NCBI GenBank assembly: GCA_019119615.1
Contig: DWWQ01000054.1
Coordinates: forward strand, 18,647-82,646
Reading direction: 5' to 3'
DNA from: Candidatus Alistipes stercoravium
GTDB taxonomy: Bacteria; Bacteroidota; Bacteroidia; Bacteroidales; Rikenellaceae
Length of the DNA stretch: 64,000 bases
Positions 53,335-61,754 of this stretch are shown here, one piece after another. The position numbers and the translations under genes are program-made. Every line of letters begins with the position of its first letter. Within the stretch, counting starts at the first letter, position 1. The notes under the pieces were generated by a model that was not told the DNA's origin, searched no databases, and worked only from the letters and a program-made list of their open reading frames with translations.

Positions 53335-54799
53335 CCCCGCACCGCTCTCGGACCCCATCTTCCACCGCATTTCACGCCTGGCCGACGCGCAGGGCGTGCG
53401 GGCCTTCGTCGTCGGAGGCTATGTCCGCGACTACTACCTGCGGCGCCCCTCGACCGACATCGACGTGGTGGTCGTCGGCAGCGGCATCGCCCTGGCCGAA
53501 GCTCTCGGACGCGAGCTGAAGGCCCGCGTCTCGGTATTCAAGACCTTCGGCACGGCCATGGTGCGCGCCGGGCACATCGAGGTGGAGTTCGTCGGAGCCC
53601 GCAAGGAGTCCTACACGCACGATTCGCGCAAGCCCCAGGTCGAGGCCGGGACGCTCGAGGACGACCAGCGGCGCCGCGACTTCACGATCAACGCCATGGC
53701 CTGGTCGCTCAACGGCGACACCTACGGCGAGCTGGTCGATCCCTTCGACGGGATGTCCGACCTGGAGGAGTGCACGATCCGCACGCCGTGCGACCCGGAC
53801 ATCACCTTCTCGGACGACCCGCTGCGCATGATGCGCGCCGTGCGCTTCGCCGCGCAGCTGGGCTTCACGATCGAGGAGGAGACCTTCGAGGCGATCCGCC
53901 GCAACGCCACCCGCATCCGCATCGTCTCGCGCGAGCGCATCATCACCGAACTCAACAAGATCGTCCTCTCGCCCGTCCCCTCGATGGGCTTCGAGCTGCT
54001 CGAAATGACCGGCCTGCTGGAGTTCATCTTTCCCGAGCTGCATCGCCTGAAGGGGGTCGAACGCCGCGGCAAACATGCCCACAAGGACAACTTCGTCCAT
54101 ACGCTCAAGGTCCTCGACAATGTCGCCCGCCGATCGGACGACCTCTGGCTCCGCTGGGCCGCCCTACTGCACGACATCGCCAAGCCGCTGACGAAGGCCT
54201 ACGACCCCCGCGTGGGCTGGACCTTCCACGGCCACGAGGTGCTCGGCTCGAAGATGGTCCCGGCGATCTTCCGACAGCTGAAGCTCCCCCTGAACGAACA
54301 CATGAAGTTCGTCCAGAAGCTGGTCTTCCTCCACCTGCGGCCCATCATCCTCTCGGAGGATCTGGTTACCGACTCGGCGGTGCGCCGCCTGCTTTTCGAG
54401 GCGGGCGACGACATCGAAGCGCTCATGACGCTCTGCGAGGCCGACATCACCTCGGGCATCGACGCCAAGGTCCAGCGCTACCTGGCCAATTTCGAGCTGG
54501 TGCGCCGCAAGATGAAGGATTTGGAGGAGCGCGACCGCATCCGCAACTTCCAGCCTCCGATTACCGGGGAGATCATCATGCAGACCTACGGCATCGGCCC
54601 CTGCCGCGTGATCGGCGAGATCAAGGAGCACATCAAGAACGCCATCCTCGACGGCGAGATTCCCAACGAATACGACGCGGCCCACGCCCTCATGGAACGC
54701 CTGGCGGCCGAACAGGGACTGACCGCACGACCGGAGGCAGACAAAGGGCCCGGTCGGACGGAGGGCACGAACCCGAAAGAGAGCGGGTCGAGCGAATAG
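53324..54799 (+). CDS. CCA-adding enzyme / tRNA nucleotidyltransferase with HD domain
   Basis: A 491-residue class II nucleotidyltransferase: FVVGGYVRDYYL, then the catalytic DxD in STDIDVVVVG, RRRDFTINAMAW, and ARKESYTHDSRKP. A head-domain helix region (DDPLRMMRAVRFAAQLGF) follows. An HD domain near 260-300 has HTLKVLDNVA and RWAALLHDIAKP. It adds or repairs tRNA 3'-CCA. A polyA polymerase role is the alternative, but as the only copy seen here CCA addition is more likely. The hydrophilic tail is not conserved. Confidence 0.9.
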   Translation: MSNSPAPLSDPIFHRISRLADAQGVRAFVVGGYVRDYYLRRPSTDIDVVVVGSGIALAEALGRELKARVSVFKTFGTAMVRAGHIEVEFVGARKESYTHDSRKPQVEAGTLEDDQRRRDFTINAMAWSLNGDTYGELVDPFDGMSDLEECTIRTPCDPDITFSDDPLRMMRAVRFAAQLGFTIEEETFEAIRRNATRIRIVSRERIITELNKIVLSPVPSMGFELLEMTGLLEFIFPELHRLKGVERRGKHAHKDNFVHTLKVLDNVARRSDDLWLRWAALLHDIAKPLTKAYDPRVGWTFHGHEVLGSKMVPAIFRQLKLPLNEHMKFVQKLVFLHLRPIILSEDLVTDSAVRRLLFEAGDDIEALMTLCEADITSGIDAKVQRYLANFELVRRKMKDLEERDRIRNFQPPITGEIIMQTYGIGPCRVIGEIKEHIKNAILDGEIPNEYDAAHALMERLAAEQGLTARPEADKGPGRTEGTNPKESGSSE

Positions 54800-54833
54800 C
54801 GAAAGCCCGTTTCATCCATAAAACACGCGAAAA

Positions 54834-56024
54834 ATGAAGAAACTGTTGATGCTGTTCATGATGACGGCCCCGTTCACCGGCCTGCAGGCTCAGGACGTGA
54901 TATTCAAGAAGAACGGCGACGAGATCCAGGCCAAGGTGCTCAAGGTAACGGAGAGCGAGATCGAATACGCCAAATGGAGCAATCCGAAAGGCCCGACGTA
55001 TGTGCTCTCGCTCGGCAACGTATTCATGGTGAAATACGAAAACGGGGAAAAGGATGTTTTCGCGGATCAGGATGCGCCGCAGACTTCGCAGCCGTTCCAA
55101 GCCGCGGCCGAAAAGACCTCCGGGGAAAAGACCTCCGGCGGAATCGCCGCCCCGGCCGACAACAACGACGCCCTGATCCGCTCGTACAACGACCACGAAG
55201 CCGGCTTTGTGGTCGAAAAACAAACGAACAGGAAGGCGTACGACTGGATCGGCATCCTGGGTGTGGATGCCTCGTCGGTCATGTCCAGCGCCGAACTCGA
55301 AATTGCGATCGTGCAGACCGACGGCTGTCTGCTCCACGGCACATACATGAATCCGTGGCCCTTCAACGGGCATTTCTACCTGGAGCTGCACAACAAGACC
55401 GACCATGCCATCTATGTCGATCTGGGCAATACCTTCCGGGTGGACGGCAACGGGAACTCCAAGGTTTACTACGACACGACGCAGACATCGGTGAACCACG
55501 GTGCGGGCGGCAGCGCCGGCCTGAATGTCGGGGTTGTCTCCAATTTCTTCGGCGACGGCGGAGCGGTCGGGACACTGGCCAACGGTATCAACTTCTCCTC
55601 CGGGAAATACAACTCCTCCTCGAAAACGTACATAAAGCAACGCGTGATGGCAATCCCTCCTCACGGAAAAGCGGTCCTGGAGCAGTGCGAATGGGAACAT
55701 GTCAAGGGTGTGGCGCTGTGGAAAGAGGAGAACAACGTGTACAAGTCGTATTGCGAGGGATTCAACTACGAATATGCAAACATCCCGGTCAAGAAGGGAG
55801 AATTGCAACATTACGGCTTCGATGACAGCCCCCAGAAGTACCGGTACAGAATCACCTACTCTTCGGACGAGGCCTTCTCGGAGTGCGAGGCCCTGACCCT
55901 GAACGTCTATGTGAAGGATCTGCTCGGCGGGCAGAGCGTATACGATTTCAAACGCCGGAAGGATCTCCGGAACGACGGCGAGAAGGTGATCGTCGTGGGT
56001 GGGGAGATCAATCCCTTCCTGTAG
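54834..56024 (+). CDS. Secreted hypothetical protein sharing an N-terminal module with the left-edge gene
   Basis: A 396-residue protein. The signal peptide (KLLMLFMMTAPFTGLQAQ) is followed by a 60-residue module (DVIFKKNGDEIQAKVLKV, GPTYVLSLGNVFMVKYENG) that also heads the truncated product at 1-522. A flexible linker (about 80-120) follows, then an unrecognised domain (about 125-396) rich in Gly, Ser and Asn (NHGAGGSAGLNVGVVSNFF). No enzymatic motif is seen. It is preceded by 34 bases and ends near a terminator. Confidence 0.8.
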   Translation: MKKLLMLFMMTAPFTGLQAQDVIFKKNGDEIQAKVLKVTESEIEYAKWSNPKGPTYVLSLGNVFMVKYENGEKDVFADQDAPQTSQPFQAAAEKTSGEKTSGGIAAPADNNDALIRSYNDHEAGFVVEKQTNRKAYDWIGILGVDASSVMSSAELEIAIVQTDGCLLHGTYMNPWPFNGHFYLELHNKTDHAIYVDLGNTFRVDGNGNSKVYYDTTQTSVNHGAGGSAGLNVGVVSNFFGDGGAVGTLANGINFSSGKYNSSSKTYIKQRVMAIPPHGKAVLEQCEWEHVKGVALWKEENNVYKSYCEGFNYEYANIPVKKGELQHYGFDDSPQKYRYRITYSSDEAFSECEALTLNVYVKDLLGGQSVYDFKRRKDLRNDGEKVIVVGGEINPFL

Positions 56025-56067
56025 GCATCCGATTTGCCGCGGCAGCCGGGCCCAGCGAAGAAATGAA

Positions 56068-56098
56068 GCGGGGCGGAAGTTTCGAACTTCCGCCCCGC
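56068..56098. terminator. Bidirectional terminator between convergent genes
   Basis: A 14-bp stem, GCGGGGCGGAAGTT with its complement (56068-56081 and 56085-56098), has a 3-base loop. There is no long T tract. Confidence 0.65.
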
Positions 56099-56117
56099 CC
56101 GTTTACAGGGATAGCCC

Positions 56118-56513
56118 CTATTCGGCCAGCAGCCGCTCCCGCCAGGCGTCGGGGACCGGTTCGCTCCGCTGCCGCTCGAAGTCGAAGACGACGAGCACCG
56201 TGCGGCTCTCGCTGCGCACCTCGTCGCCGACGAGCAGCTGCTGGAAGAGCGTCATGCTCTTCGTGCCCACGCGCTCGCAGGTCGTCGTAACGCGCAGATC
56301 GTCGTACATGCGGATCTGACCCATGTAGGAGGTCGAGGTCGAGACGGTTACCACGCGCAGGGCGCCCAGGAGCACCTCCTCGCCGAGCACGCGGCGGTAG
56401 AAGTCCGTCTTGCCTACATCGAAATAGCACTGCTGCGAGACGTTGTTCACATGCTGGAAGGCATCGACGTCCGAGAAGCGCTTCTGAATCGGAACGGATA
56501 ACGTGCGTGCCAT
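56118..56513 (-). CDS. Hotdog-fold acyl-CoA thioesterase (4HBT/YbgC-like)
   Basis: A 131-residue single hotdog domain: IQKRFSDVDAFQHVNNVSQ contains the catalytic D and following H-V-N-N typical of 4-hydroxybenzoyl-CoA/YbgC-type thioesterases. RVVTVSTSTSYMGQIRMYDDL forms the central strands. It likely hydrolyses acyl-CoA or acyl carrier thioesters in the cytosol. It follows tsaC by one base in the same operon. Confidence 0.87.
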   Translation of the reverse strand: MARTLSVPIQKRFSDVDAFQHVNNVSQQCYFDVGKTDFYRRVLGEEVLLGALRVVTVSTSTSYMGQIRMYDDLRVTTTCERVGTKSMTLFQQLLVGDEVRSESRTVLVVFDFERQRSEPVPDAWRERLLAE

Positions 56514-56514
56514 C

Positions 56515-57111
56515 TTACTCGCGGATGATTTTCACCTCGCCGCCCTCGCCGAACGCGATGATCGAGGAGGCCTTGCGGGTAGGTTTGCCTTCGAAACGGG
56601 GATTCACGACGAAGTCCACGCCGTCGATGATCTCCCGGGCCACCTCGTCGAGCCCCGCGGGGGTCGCGCAGCCCGAGATGTTGGCCGAGGTCGAGACGAT
56701 CGGACGCTTCAGCCCGCGCAGCATCAGCTGGCAGAAGGCGTGGTCGGGAACCCGCACGCCGAGCGTCCCCTCTTCGGGGATGAGGTTCTCGGCGACGCCC
56801 GCAGCACCCGGAAGGATCAGCGTCAGCGGCTTGGTCGCCATCTCCATCACCTCGAAGGCGATGCCCGGAGCCTTGTTCACATAACGTACGGTCATGTCGG
56901 CCGAGGCGCACAGCACGAGCATCGACTTCTTGTTCTCGCTGCGCTTGAGGCGGTAGATCCGCTCCACGGCGGCGGCATTCGTCGCATCGCAGCCCAGGCC
57001 CCAGACCGTATCGGTCGGATAAAGGATGATGCCCCCCTCACGCAGGATGCGCACGGCCTCGGCGGCCTCCTGCTGCATTTCGGTCGAAACGGTTGTCTTC
57101 ATGGCCGTCAT
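56515..57111 (-). CDS. tsaC: Threonylcarbamoyladenylate synthase (TsaC/Sua5/YrdC)
   Basis: Makes threonylcarbamoyl-AMP, the first step of t6A37 in ANN-decoding tRNAs. The 198-residue YrdC domain has EGGIILYPTDTVWGLGCDA, RIYRLKRSENKKSMLVL, KPLTLILPG, LGVRVPDHAF and RPIVSTSANISG. I use the ATG at 57111 because it overlaps the VOC gene stop as ATGA. MKTTVSTEM at 57102 is a close alternative; the longer frame upstream is a shadow. Confidence 0.92.
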   Translation of the reverse strand: MTAMKTTVSTEMQQEAAEAVRILREGGIILYPTDTVWGLGCDATNAAAVERIYRLKRSENKKSMLVLCASADMTVRYVNKAPGIAFEVMEMATKPLTLILPGAAGVAENLIPEEGTLGVRVPDHAFCQLMLRGLKRPIVSTSANISGCATPAGLDEVAREIIDGVDFVVNPRFEGKPTRKASSIIAFGEGGEVKIIRE

Positions 57112-57488
57112 TTCAAAGGAAGCACTTCGATCCAGTAGTCGTCCGGGTCGTTGATGAAATAGAGACCCATCTCGTGGTTCTCGAAGCATACCCAGCCGCG
57201 CGAACGGTGGTACTCGCGCACGGCGTCGTAGTCGCCCGCCACGCGGATGCACAGATGGCTCTCGTTTTCGCCCAGCTCATAGGGCGTGGCGGCGTGGTCG
57301 CGCAGCCAGGTCAGCTCGAGCTTGAAGGGCGATACCCCGTCGCCCACGAAGACCAGCTCGTAGGAGCCGTCGGCGGCCTTCTGGCGACTGATCTCCTTGA
57401 GGCCCAGCGCCTCGTCGTAGAAGCGCAGGCTCCGTCCGAGATCGGTAACGTTGATGTTGAAGTGGTCGAATCTGCCTTTGATTTCCAT
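57108..57488 (-). CDS. VOC-family (glyoxalase I-like) metalloprotein
   Basis: A 126-residue single VOC domain with two beta-alpha-beta-beta-beta modules: FDHFNINVTDLGRSLRFYDE (H9 a likely metal ligand), then ENESHLCIRVAGDYDAV and FINDPDDYWIEVLP (terminal Glu ligand). Sequence resembles glyoxalase I-type lactoylglutathione lyases; methylglyoxal is a plausible but unproven substrate. First gene of VOC-tsaC-thioesterase. The frame is open further upstream but I start at MEIKGRFDH. Confidence 0.87.
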   Translation of the reverse strand: MEIKGRFDHFNINVTDLGRSLRFYDEALGLKEISRQKAADGSYELVFVGDGVSPFKLELTWLRDHAATPYELGENESHLCIRVAGDYDAVREYHRSRGWVCFENHEMGLYFINDPDDYWIEVLPLK

Positions 57489-57511
57489 AATTGTCGTCGG
57501 TTTATCGCGCA

Positions 57512-57519
57512 CAAAGTTA
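57512..57519 (-). promoter_or_regulatory. Bacteroidetes -7 box (TAACTTTG) for the VOC-tsaC operon
   Basis: The minus strand reads TAACTTTG, 23 bases before the VOC ATG. It overlaps the yebC promoter region in a divergent arrangement. Confidence 0.5.
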
Positions 57520-57526
57520 CGCAAAC

Positions 57527-57558
57527 TTTGTGAATTTTTCCGGAATTGTGTACCTTTG
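57527..57558 (+). promoter_or_regulatory. Promoter for yebC (TTTG-N20-TACCTTTG)
   Basis: TTTG (57527-57530) and TACCTTTG (57551-57558) are separated by exactly 20 bases, 36 bases before the yebC ATG. It is one of the clearest promoters in the window. Confidence 0.7.
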
Positions 57559-57594
57559 CACATCAAAAGAAAAAACAGATAAAAAGATAATCGT

Positions 57595-58320
57595 ATGGGA
57601 AGAGCCTTTGAGTATCGCAAAGCGAGAAAACTGAAGCGCTGGGGACACATGGCCCGCACGTTCACCAAACTGGGTAAGGAGATCGAAATCGCCGTCAAGG
57701 CCGGAGGTTCCGACCCGTCGGGCAACACCCGCCTGCGCATTCTGATCCAGAACGCCAAGGCCGAGAACATGCCCAAGGAGAACATCGAGCGTGCCATCAA
57801 GCGTGCCACCGAAAAGGACGCCGCCGATTACAAGGAGGTCATCTACGAAGGATACGGCCCCCACGGCATCGCCTTCCTCGTGGAGACGGCCACCGACAAC
57901 ACCAACCGCACGGTAGCCAACATCCGCATGCACTTCAACAAGTGCGGCGGTACGCTGGGCAACAGCGGCTCGGTGGGCTTCCTCTTCGAGCACAAATGCG
58001 TCTTCAAGTTCCACGCTGCCGCCGGGGCCGACCCCGAGGAGCTGGAGCTCGAGATGATCGACCTGGGCGTCGATGAGTTCTACGCCGAGGAGGACGGCAT
58101 CACGGTATACGCCCCCTACGAGTCGTTCGGCGCCATCCAGAAGTGGCTCGACGACAAGGGCTTCGAAATCGTGTCGGGTGAGTCGGTACGCATCCCGACC
58201 GACACGAAGGAGCTCGACGCCGAGGGCCGCGAGTCGGTCGAGCGTCTGGTTGAGAAGCTCGAGGAGGACGACGACGTAACCAACGTCTACCACACGATGA
58301 AGGAGCCTGACGAGGAGTAA
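57595..58320 (+). CDS. YebC/PmpR-family protein (TACO1-like)
   Basis: A 241-residue cytosolic protein with the YebC fold: FEYRKARKLKRWGHMARTFT, SGNTRLRILIQNAKAENMPK, YEGYGPHGIAFLVETATDN, GTLGNSGSVGFLFEHK. Family members act as transcription regulators or as translation factors for polyproline stalls; both are established for different relatives and this one is unassigned. It is followed by a G9 tract and a bidirectional terminator. Confidence 0.93.
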   Translation: MGRAFEYRKARKLKRWGHMARTFTKLGKEIEIAVKAGGSDPSGNTRLRILIQNAKAENMPKENIERAIKRATEKDAADYKEVIYEGYGPHGIAFLVETATDNTNRTVANIRMHFNKCGGTLGNSGSVGFLFEHKCVFKFHAAAGADPEELELEMIDLGVDEFYAEEDGITVYAPYESFGAIQKWLDDKGFEIVSGESVRIPTDTKELDAEGRESVERLVEKLEEDDDVTNVYHTMKEPDEE

Positions 58321-58392
58321 TCCCGGGGGCCGGCAGAAAACAATCCCGAGGGGGGGGGCAGGCAGCCCGGAACCGCTCCGCCAATGCAAACC

Positions 58393-58427
58393 AAAAAAGG
58401 ACGTGCACGAAGCACGTCCTTTTTTTT
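58393..58427. terminator. Bidirectional terminator, yebC versus tamL
   Basis: AAAAAAGGACGTGC / GCACGTCCTTTTTT with a 5-base loop, and poly-T on both strands. Confidence 0.87.
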
Positions 58428-58456
58428 GCATCGGTCTCCTCCCCGGCGGAAAGGGA

Positions 58457-60853
58457 TCAGAAGGGATAACCCACGCCGAAATTGAGCGCCGTATTCTTCC
58501 ACTTGAAGTTGTGGATCCACCGCTCGCCCGCGGGATTGTTCGGGTTGTGCAGCTGAATACCCCAGTCGAGGCGCAGCACGGCGAACTTGATGTCGAAACG
58601 CAGGCCCAGACCGGTATTGAATCCCAGCTGGTTGTAGAACCGATCGAAACGGAAGACCGCGGCGTCGGCATACTCCGTAGGATTCTGGCGGATGTACCAC
58701 ACGTTACCCAGGTCGAAGAACGTCGCGCCGTGGACGATGCCCCATATCGGGAAGCGCAACTCGAGGTTCGCCTCGAGCTTCACGTCGCCCGTCTGCACCG
58801 GGAACGAACTGTGCGGATCGAGCACCGAGCCCTGGCCGAGGGTTCGGGGCGCCCAGCCGCGCATGCCGTTGCTGCCGCCGCAGTAGAACTGCCGGTCGAA
58901 AGGCACCGAGGAGGAGTTGCCGTAGGCCATCGCCACACCGCCGTAGAGGTGGCCGACCAGCGCCGTCGTCTCGCCCAGCATGATTTTGCGGCTGACGCTC
59001 AAGTCCGTACGGAAATATTGCGCGTAGGGGATTCCGAAGATCGTATAATGCCCCTCGGCGCGGGAGGGCGAGAAGAAGAGGTGCTCGACCCCGTCGATCA
59101 GATTGCCCGCGGTCTCCAGATTGAAGCGGATGCTCGTGGCGTTGCCGCCGAGATTCTTGCTCTGGTTGTTGTAGCTGTATCCGAACGAAAGCCCCCCGAT
59201 GAACTGCGTATTGAAACTCTCGAGCAGATAGCGGTTCGGCGTGAGCTCCTCGCCCTCCGAGTCGGGGTTGTCCACCATAAGGAACGAGACGTCGAGATCC
59301 GTAACATCGACCACGTTGATGTCGATGGGCCGCAGCGAGAAGGAGGAGTAGCGGTTGTTGGACCACAGGTAGGTGATGCCGGCACTCGACAGCGTACGGC
59401 GGTAGTAGGGCCGGTCCTGGAAATTGATCGACAGTTCGACCTTCGTCCGGGGCTGGTTCACCGATTCGAAACGTCCGGCGCGCCACGGCAGCAGGAAGCG
59501 CGGGAAGGTCAGCGACGTCGTAACGCCGAACTCCGTGGCGCGTTTCTTCTTGGCGTCGGGCGCCTTCATGAACTCGTATCCCGTCGTGAAGGAGATGTCG
59601 AAGGCCTCGGCACCCCGGAAGATATTGCGGTTCTGATAACCCACCGTAGCCTTCAGCCCGTAGAAGCTCGAGGTCGTACTCCCTTCGAGATCGACCTTGA
59701 AACTCTGCCGCAGGGTCGGCGTGCAGAGGATGTTGCAGGTCAGCGAACCCTCGCGGGCGGCAGGCGCCGCCAGGCTGTCGGCATGCAGACCTGCGGAAGC
59801 AGCCTCCGGCAAGGCGGGTGCATGTTCCTCGAAGGAGATCTTCGCACTCTTGAAGTAACCCAGTGCCATCAGCTCGGAGTAGGTGCGGCTCACCTGCGAG
59901 GCGTTGTAGATGCAGTCCGGATCGAGGGGAATGGTCTGCCGCAACACCGAGGGACGGACATTGGGTCGGCCGTCGTAGATGATATTCAGGCCCCGATAGG
60001 AGAGCGTATCGAGCCGCCGGAGCAGCGTCGTGTCATGGCGTATCGCCGTGGGGTCGAATCCCGGGAAGACATTGATGCGGTCGATGCGGTATACCGTATT
60101 GTCGTCCACGCGGGCGCGGCCCTGCTCGTCATACCCTGCGAGATTGCGCCGCACGACCATGCGCAGCTTCACCCGCCGGTCGCCCGCAAGCGTATCGGCC
60201 CGGAAGACGATCTGATTGACCGAGAAGTTGTAGTATCCGCGGTCGCGCAGGTAGGCCGTAATGCGCTCCCGCTCGTCGTCGAGGACCGAAACATCGAAAA
60301 CATCCCCCCGGTGCAGCAGGGTTCCGACCGTATCGGGAAGGACAAGCCGTCCGACGACACTGTCGCGGAAATCGCAGACCACCGTATCGATGCGGTAGGG
60401 TTCGCCCTGGAAGGTGCGGAAGGTTACCTTCGCCCGCCGGCGCCGCGAAACGGTATCCACTTCGCACACGGCCCGCGACGAGAAGAATCCCTTCGAGTCC
60501 ATGTAGACCTTGAGATTCCGCACGCTCCGCTCGGTCTGTGAAAGATCGAAGAGCACGGGAGCCTCGCCGACGCGGCGTTTCCAGTTGTTCCAGCCGTTCT
60601 CCTTCGCGGGATCCGCCTGCCCGTAGAGCCAGACATAGAAATTGGTACCCAGCAGCCGCTTGTTGGGGGTCTGCCGGACATATTTTCCGAGTTCCGAAGC
60701 GGTGATGCGTTCGCTGCGGGGCGTCGAACGGTCCTCCTCGATGCGGACCTTCTGCAGGAAGTAGCTCCCTTCGGGCAGCTGCCGCGTAACGCTGCAGGCC
60801 GAGCCGGCAAGGCCCAGCACGACGGCTGCAACGATACGACAGATCTTCCGCAC
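58457..60853 (-). CDS. TamA-like outer-membrane protein of the lipoprotein (TamL) type
   Basis: A 798-residue Omp85-superfamily protein. The N-terminus reads MRKICRIVAAVVLGLAGSAC with a candidate lipidated Cys20. POTRA-like domains (about 30-340: KVYMDSKGFFSSRAV, YLRDRGYYNFSVNQIVF, YNASQVSRTYSELMALGYF) lead to a bacterial surface-antigen barrel (about 370-798). The barrel contains GGSNGMRGWAPRTLG, the RGF-like motif, and ends in GVGYPF. No ATG is near the start; a GTG at 60853 opens the signal, and the long frame upstream shadows the nitroreductase gene. TamL proteins work with TamB in outer-membrane biogenesis; no tamB is in this window. Confidence 0.87.
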   Translation of the reverse strand: MRKICRIVAAVVLGLAGSACSVTRQLPEGSYFLQKVRIEEDRSTPRSERITASELGKYVRQTPNKRLLGTNFYVWLYGQADPAKENGWNNWKRRVGEAPVLFDLSQTERSVRNLKVYMDSKGFFSSRAVCEVDTVSRRRRAKVTFRTFQGEPYRIDTVVCDFRDSVVGRLVLPDTVGTLLHRGDVFDVSVLDDERERITAYLRDRGYYNFSVNQIVFRADTLAGDRRVKLRMVVRRNLAGYDEQGRARVDDNTVYRIDRINVFPGFDPTAIRHDTTLLRRLDTLSYRGLNIIYDGRPNVRPSVLRQTIPLDPDCIYNASQVSRTYSELMALGYFKSAKISFEEHAPALPEAASAGLHADSLAAPAAREGSLTCNILCTPTLRQSFKVDLEGSTTSSFYGLKATVGYQNRNIFRGAEAFDISFTTGYEFMKAPDAKKKRATEFGVTTSLTFPRFLLPWRAGRFESVNQPRTKVELSINFQDRPYYRRTLSSAGITYLWSNNRYSSFSLRPIDINVVDVTDLDVSFLMVDNPDSEGEELTPNRYLLESFNTQFIGGLSFGYSYNNQSKNLGGNATSIRFNLETAGNLIDGVEHLFFSPSRAEGHYTIFGIPYAQYFRTDLSVSRKIMLGETTALVGHLYGGVAMAYGNSSSVPFDRQFYCGGSNGMRGWAPRTLGQGSVLDPHSSFPVQTGDVKLEANLELRFPIWGIVHGATFFDLGNVWYIRQNPTEYADAAVFRFDRFYNQLGFNTGLGLRFDIKFAVLRLDWGIQLHNPNNPAGERWIHNFKWKNTALNFGVGYPF

Positions 60854-60867
60854 GGGATTCAGCGGTT

Positions 60868-61617
60868 TCAGTTGTTGTTGAAGAAGCCCTTCTCCTTGAG
60901 CAGGGCGAAATAGGACTGCGAAATGGCCAGATTGTCGCGCCGCACATAGCGCCGCTCGGTGAAGATCCGCGCCAGGTTGGGCAGGCCGTTCTCCTCCAGA
61001 AGCCGTTTCGTCTCGACCGACTCCTCCCGCTCGGCCCACAGCTCGTCGATCTCGGCGGCCGTATAGTCCGTATACTTCTCGTAGTGGACCACCGCCTCGA
61101 GCGGCAGCCGGTCGGTGAGTGCCGGCGATTCGTCGGGATAGCCCACGACGATCGTCGTCAGGGGGATCACCCCTTTCGGAAGTTCGAGAATCTGTGCGAT
61201 TTCTGCGGCCGTATAGATCGTCGTGCCGAGGATGCAGATGCCCAGTCCGTGGAGCTCGGCCTCGATGCAAAAGTTCTGCGCGGCCAGCAGGGCGTCGGTC
61301 GAGGCATTCAGGAACCAGGCGAAGTTGTCGTAGGCGGGCTCCGCCTCGCGCTGCTCGCACCACATCGAAAAGCGGTGCACGTCGGCGCAGACCGTAACCA
61401 GACACGGGGCCTCGCGCACCATCGGCTGGTTGAAGTGGCACGGAGCAAGGCGCTCACGCAGGGCCGCCTCGCGCGTTACGACGAGCGAATAGAGCTGCAT
61501 GTTGCCGCACGTCGAGGCCCGCGTCGCCGCTTCGAGACAGTCCCGGAGCGTCTCTGCGGGAATCGGGGTCGGACGGAACTTGCGAATCGAACGATGCTTG
61601 AAAAGCGCACTTTTCAT
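60868..61617 (-). CDS. Nitroreductase-family flavoprotein
   Basis: A 249-residue FMN-dependent oxidoreductase: FKHRSIRKFRPTPIPAET, ATRASTCGNMQLYSLVV (FMN site), and GLGICILGTTIYTAAEI with VVGYPDESP in the second half. It resembles NfsA-like NADPH-dependent oxidoreductases. I start at MKSALFKHRS (61617). It lies 14 bases upstream of the TamL-like gene, probably co-transcribed. Confidence 0.9.
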   Translation of the reverse strand: MKSALFKHRSIRKFRPTPIPAETLRDCLEAATRASTCGNMQLYSLVVTREAALRERLAPCHFNQPMVREAPCLVTVCADVHRFSMWCEQREAEPAYDNFAWFLNASTDALLAAQNFCIEAELHGLGICILGTTIYTAAEIAQILELPKGVIPLTTIVVGYPDESPALTDRLPLEAVVHYEKYTDYTAAEIDELWAEREESVETKRLLEENGLPNLARIFTERRYVRRDNLAISQSYFALLKEKGFFNNN

Positions 61618-61692
61618 GGAGCGGATAGCTTTTAAAGTCAGTGTTGAACGGACCGCAGCGACGTCCCGGAAGACGGGTGCGGATATTTTTCG

Positions 61693-61700
61693 CAAAATTA
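61693..61700 (-). promoter_or_regulatory. Bacteroidetes -7 box (TAATTTTG) for nitroreductase-tamL
   Basis: The minus strand reads TAATTTTG, 75 bases before the ATG at 61617. It is divergent with the dapF box. Confidence 0.4.
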
Positions 61701-61722
61701 GCAAAACTTTTAGAAGTTTTAC

Positions 61723-61730
61723 TATTTTTG
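61723..61730 (+). promoter_or_regulatory. Bacteroidetes -7 box (TATTTTTG) for dapF
   Basis: TATTTTTG matches TAnnTTTG, 24 bases before the GTG start of dapF. It supports that start over the upstream ATG at 61641. Confidence 0.5.
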
Positions 61731-61754
61731 TCCTCACATAACCATACCGCCGAA

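Noticed and set aside
58403..60541. 712-codon open frame on the plus strand
   Set aside because: Antisense of the TamL-like gene and begins inside the terminator.
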